Source of the DNA: Trachelipus rathkii
Taxonomy: Eukaryota > Arthropoda > Malacostraca > Isopoda > Trachelipodidae
Direction of reading: 5' to 3'
Length of the DNA stretch: 12,500 nt
NCBI GenBank assembly: GCA_015478945.1
Contig: JABUQX010097265.1
Location: 7,501-20,000, forward strand
Shown: piece by piece, positions 9,531-12,500 of the stretch
Position numbering within the stretch: position 1 is the first letter of the stretch
Layout: every line of letters starts with the position of its first letter
Translations under genes and position numbers: made by a program
The notes under the pieces: model-generated
The model's database searches: none
What the model was told of the DNA's origin: nothing
The model's input: the letters and a program-made list of their open reading frames with translations, nothing else

Positions 9531-10095
9531 CGGCACTTTGATCGGGCCGATTGGGGGCATTGCGTTGCTTCTACGCTAACTATAATTGGAGTGACTGCTT
9601 TGACTCTCAAGACGCTTCAGCTTCTGTCGATAAAGTGGGAGCTGTAATCGTTGATGGGATGAGCAGGTTCATTTCTTCTTCGACTAAATCTTTTTCTCCT
9701 CAAAACCTATGGTTCGATCGTGCTTGTTCTCTGGCCATTCAGGCTAGAGACAGTGCGTATCGGATGTGGAAAAATTCTCGTTCTCCTATCACTCTTGCTA
9801 ATTTTCATTCAGCTAGAAATCGTTGCAGAGGTACTCTTCGACGAGCAAAGCGGACTTTCATTAAACGAGAGTGCGCTGACCTCCTTGGCTCTCCTACTGA
9901 CAAATCTTTTTAGCCTTTTGCCAAAAACATCTCTAACAACTTCTGTGAATTATCCTTTCCTCCTCTTATTCGCTCTGATGGTTCTGTTGCTAATACTCCA
10001 ACTGAAAAGGCCAATCTCTTCGGCCTCCTATTTTCCTCTAACTCAACCCTGAACGATTCTGTCATTCCTCCTCCTCCTCTCCTCTCAGGTGTCCC
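9531..10095 (+). pseudogene. LINE linker between endonuclease and RT
   Basis: An open frame at 9551-9913 encodes WGALRCFYANYNWSD near its start, then PQNLWFDRACSLAIQARDSAYRMW, ending in SARNRCRGTLRRAKRTFIK. A basic segment of this kind separates endonuclease from RT in Jockey-type proteins. The stop at 9911-9913 falls where related proteins continue; AKNISNNF and LFGLLFSSNSTLNDS follow in the same register after it. It is a relatively well-preserved part of the element. Confidence 0.7.
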
Positions 10096-10830
10096 ATGTC
10101 ACTACCTGTGATTACATTTGATCGGGTGCATGGGCTCCTGAAATCTATGAACGTTAGGAATGCGGGAGTGGCCCGGATGGCATTCCTCCCGAGTTTTGAG
10201 GGGAGTGTGCTTCCATGCAACCCGCCCCTCGTTCAACTATATCCTCTATGCCACAATACTAGCACTTTCCTCAGTGATGGAAGCGCATATGCCCAACCTA
10301 TTCCGAAAAAAGAAGCTGCTCTGACCCTTCTAACTATCGCCCTATAGCTCTAACTTGTAATACATTTAAGATCTTTGAAACCCTTCTCAACTCTCACTCT
10401 TAGACCATCTGGAATCTCATTCCCTTCTTCCGATCGCCAGTACGGCTTTCAGCACTCGAGGTCTACTAGCTATATACTTTCCTATTTAACAGATTTATGG
10501 TTTTCCGCCTTAGGAACTCGGGGAGACATGCGTGGTGGCGCTTGACATATTCAAAGCATTCTGACCGGGTATGACACGCGCCACTGCTTTCCAAGCTCCC
10601 CCCCTTGGGTTTCCTTCTTCTCTTTGCTACTTATGTCTAGCTTTCTTCAAATTCACTCAATATCGGCTAGTGTTGATGGGGCGACTTCTTCTTTTTCTGT
10701 CAATAGTGGTGTTCCTCAGGGTTCTATATTATCTCCTACTTTATTCCTGCTTTTCATTAATGATCTTCTCACCTGCACACCTAACTCTATCCACTCATAT
10801 GTTGAAGACACTGACCTCATTTTCTAACTC
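10096..10830 (+). pseudogene. LINE reverse transcriptase, inactive
   Basis: RT motifs appear in order but in several frames. They are QPIPKK near 10291-10310, SNYRPIAL at 10329-10352, YGFQHSRST from about 10441, LDIFKAF at 10541-10561 with the first catalytic Asp at 10544-10546, and SGVPQGSILSPTLFLLFINDLL around 10705-10770. The catalytic box that should read YADD is YVED at 10798-10809, so one of the metal-binding Asp residues is Glu. Stops occur inside, including right after IFKAF. About 60 residues expected between LDIFKAF and SGVPQG are compressed or scrambled. Confidence 0.82.
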
Positions 10831-10974
10831 ATTTCAATTCTGCTCCTCTTTTCTCCTAGAATTGCCTCTCATCTTAATCTACTCTGCTGATCTGATAGAA
10901 TTTCTCTGGGTAATGCTCAACCAGAAATTTAGTCCTTTAAACCCAGCTTCTACAAAACTCCCTCTAAGACACCT

Positions 10975-11640
10975 AACTTTCTATCTCTTTCGACTGTTCT
11001 TTCGTCTCTCCTGTTGACAATATAAACATCCTTGGCATTAATTAACATAAACAAAAAAATGTCTTGGAAACCTCACATCACAACGGGTGCTAGGGTGGCC
11101 TCAAGGAAACTGGGAATTCTGTTTAGACTGCGAGACTTTTTTCCTCTTCTCAGTTACTCCAGCTATACAAGGGTTTCATCCGCCCTTTTATGGAGTGCTG
11201 TCTCATATCTGGGGATGGTTCTGGTTTCATCCGGCTTTTAGAGTCAAAGACCAAAAGGCTTATAAACTCGTCCTGTACTTTCTAATTCACTTGACCCCTC
11301 TATCTTTGCGGTGCGATGTTGGTGCTTTATCTCTTTCTATAGGTACAGTAGCGGCAAGTGCTCGGAGGGAACCCCTCTACCAGTACTCACTACCCCACGA
11401 CGCCCCTAGCACAAAGGGTGCTGTATCTGCACATGATTTTTGTGTTGATATTAGTAACTCCAGACTAGTTCGCGGTGCTTATTTCTTTCCTGCCATCTCT
11501 GTTCTGTGGAATTCTCTTCCATCTTCTGTGTTTCCTACTCAATTTAATCTCGCTCACTTTTAAAGTCATGTTTAGAAGCGTTATCTCGTGATCAAATTCT
11601 TTGTTTCCTACCAATTTAATCTCCCTGCCTCTTAAAGCCT
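10975..11640 (+). pseudogene. LINE C-terminal segment, broken
   Basis: After a stretch with little recognisable protein (10830-11000), NILGI near 11020-11037 and KMSWKPHITTGARVASRKLG from about 11056 mark the region after the RT thumb. Another frame gives PLYQYSLPHDAP and VLWNSLPSSVFP (11501-11536), the characteristic C-terminal signature of this family. The frame closes at 11561-11563. A partial duplication of the last coding bases follows (11531-11565 against 11604-11637). A step from RT to a deletion of the thumb is likely, because the middle is short. Confidence 0.7.
11531..11637. repeat. Imperfect tandem duplication at the LINE 3' end
   Basis: Copies at 11531-11565 and 11604-11637 share tttccta, caatttaatct and ttaaag with a few differences, 73 bp apart. 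This may be an element feature or a local slip. Confidence 0.65.
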
Positions 11641-11719
11641 TCCGCGCCTGTGCTCTCATCTGCGTAATTTATGTGACAACTGGTAAAAATAAAATAAATT
11701 AAAGGTTCTAATAAGGAAT

Positions 11720-12341
11720 TCCTTAAGCTAGCTGAAACCCCACAAGAATGGCATCTCCGACGGTGAACCCCTTCTACAATACATTTAAATAGCATAACCG
11801 AGGAGCTTGCTCGCATGATAAAAAAAAATTCTCAGAAGTGAAAGCCGCCTTATTAGAAACCCCTGGCAACAGCACTGATAGTGACGAAGGTGGCTTTTTA
11901 ACAAATAAACCTACTGAAGAAAAAGAGGATTTAGATATGTTAGACTTTGATAAGTTCATGACCAAAATTGCATTGACATTTCACTCATTCTCCTTCAAAG
12001 GAATCACACCATGAACCACCAAAAAACTGAAGAGATAAACATCAGGAGCAAAAGATAATTCAAATTCTGCAACCTGTGAAAGAAGATGAGGCTCCAGTTC
12101 AAGATGGAGATGCTGCCTACAGAAGATAATCCTTTTTTGAGGTGGCATGAACATGGGCCAAGGCTTCCATTATTATCAGTGCTTTTTTTTATCAGTCCCT
12201 CCCTCATCAGTCGAGAGCGAGTTTATTTTTAGTTTAGGTGGTAATGTAAACTCCCGACAAAGGAACAGGCTTTCGCCAGATACTAGTGAAAGCTTAATGT
12301 TTTTGCATCACAATTTGAGAATTTTTGAATTTGAGTATTGA
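11720..12341 (+). pseudogene. hAT transposase remnant, C-terminal part
   Basis: hAT transposases cut and paste DNA by a DDE mechanism and end in a dimerisation region. Here EELARMIKK (about 11801-11827) is followed after a frameshift by a Ser/Asp/Glu-rich stretch (STDSDEGGF) and DLDMLDFDKFM to a stop at 12012-12014. Then FLRWHEHGPRLPLLS from about 12134 matches the WW/WKxHxxRFPxL start of the hAT dimerisation domain. After another frameshift, SSVESEFIFSLGG from about 12204 and RNRLSPDTSESLMFLHHNL up to a TGA at 12339-12341 complete that domain. The N-terminal BED finger and most of the catalytic core are absent. Terminal repeats are not identified, so element borders are unknown. Confidence 0.75.
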
Positions 12342-12353
12342 ATGATATCTAAC

Positions 12354-12460
12354 TTTATCTTAAAGGAGTATATTATTTTTCATATTTACATGGCATAATA
12401 ATAATTATATTAATAATATACTCCTTTATCTTAAAGGAGTATATTATTATTATGTCATGT
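12354..12460. repeat. Palindrome with perfect 17-bp arms plus a third copy of its arm
   Basis: Arms at 12412-12428 and 12432-12448 are exact reverse complements around the loop tct (stem aataatatactccttta). The match extends outward with an 8-base gap: acatggcataataata on the left against tattattatgtcatgt on the right. A direct copy of the central sequence, ctttatcttaaaggagtat, stands at 12354-12372 and again at 12423-12441. It could be a terminal or subterminal repeat of the adjacent hAT remnant or a separate small MITE. Confidence 0.8.
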
Positions 12461-12500
12461 TTGAGTAATAGCGTTTTTTTATTTTGTCTTTTCAGATGAT

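Larger units (their letters stand above)
9075..11703 (+). mobile_element. Degraded Jockey-like non-LTR retrotransposon (LINE)
   Basis: Pieces of one ORF2-type protein can be followed on the plus strand in changing frames: the C-terminal part of an APE endonuclease, a linker with a conserved FDRADW-type start, reverse transcriptase and a C-terminal segment ending LWNSLPSSVFP. Protein style and domain order fit the Jockey/CR1 group found widely in arthropods. The 5' end is truncated: nothing of ORF1 or the first part of the endonuclease is visible. The 3' end appears to be the A-rich tail taaaaataaaataaatta, ending near 11700. Many stops and indels, plus a mutated RT active site, make it inactive. 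Confidence 0.85.

Noticed and set aside
12480..12497. 3' splice acceptor (T-rich tract then ttttcag)
   Set aside because: It matches the consensus well, but no exon can be seen within the few bases left in the window and AT-rich DNA gives such matches often.

Overview
The window reads as eukaryotic, non-genic DNA from an invertebrate: AT-rich, dense in very long microsatellites, and packed with decayed transposable elements. I see no intact host gene, no bacterial-type operon, no CRISPR array and no rRNA gene. The Jockey-like non-LTR element, the Ty3/Gypsy-like element, the hAT remnants and the scale of the CT, ATT and TA arrays would fit an arthropod, perhaps a decapod or other crustacean. 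That assignment is an inference from general familiarity with such repeats and is not proven by the sequence.

Layout. 1-430: a TA tract, one end of a hAT-type element (terminus at 212), and unassigned AT-rich DNA holding a GC-rich hairpin. 471-830: two more GC-rich hairpins running into a 310-bp ATT array. 831-4803: a full-length but broken LTR retrotransposon with recognisable LTRs, gag with zinc knuckles, protease, reverse transcriptase, RNase H and integrase, inserted inside the ATT array, which resumes at 4804-4952. A 232-bp palindromic MITE (1899-2130) sits inside its protease region. 4953-5626: no recognisable gene. 5627-6535: a cluster of five direct and inverted copies of one uncharacterised repeat. 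6600-7050: a tRNA-related SINE on the minus strand between two TA arrays. 7051-7655: low-complexity AT-rich DNA. 7656-8383: a 728-nt pyrimidine tract, mostly (TC)n, followed by a TA array and a small TATCGG-type repeat. 8625-9029: AT-rich DNA ending in 52 consecutive T. 9075-11703: a degraded Jockey-like LINE on the plus strand, with endonuclease, linker, reverse transcriptase and C-terminal pieces in shifting frames. 11720-12341: a remnant of a hAT transposase ending in its dimerisation region. 12354-12460: a perfect 17-bp-arm palindrome and a third copy of its arm.

How the parts relate. The order of events is partly readable: an ATT array existed, a Gypsy-like element inserted into it, a MITE inserted into that element, and all have since decayed. 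No element here encodes a complete set of active proteins. The Gypsy integrase core alone keeps its D,D35E triad in one open frame. I found no convincing new gene system. The most unexplained structures are the inverted repeat cluster at 5627-6535, the GC hairpins beside the ATT array, and the SINE.
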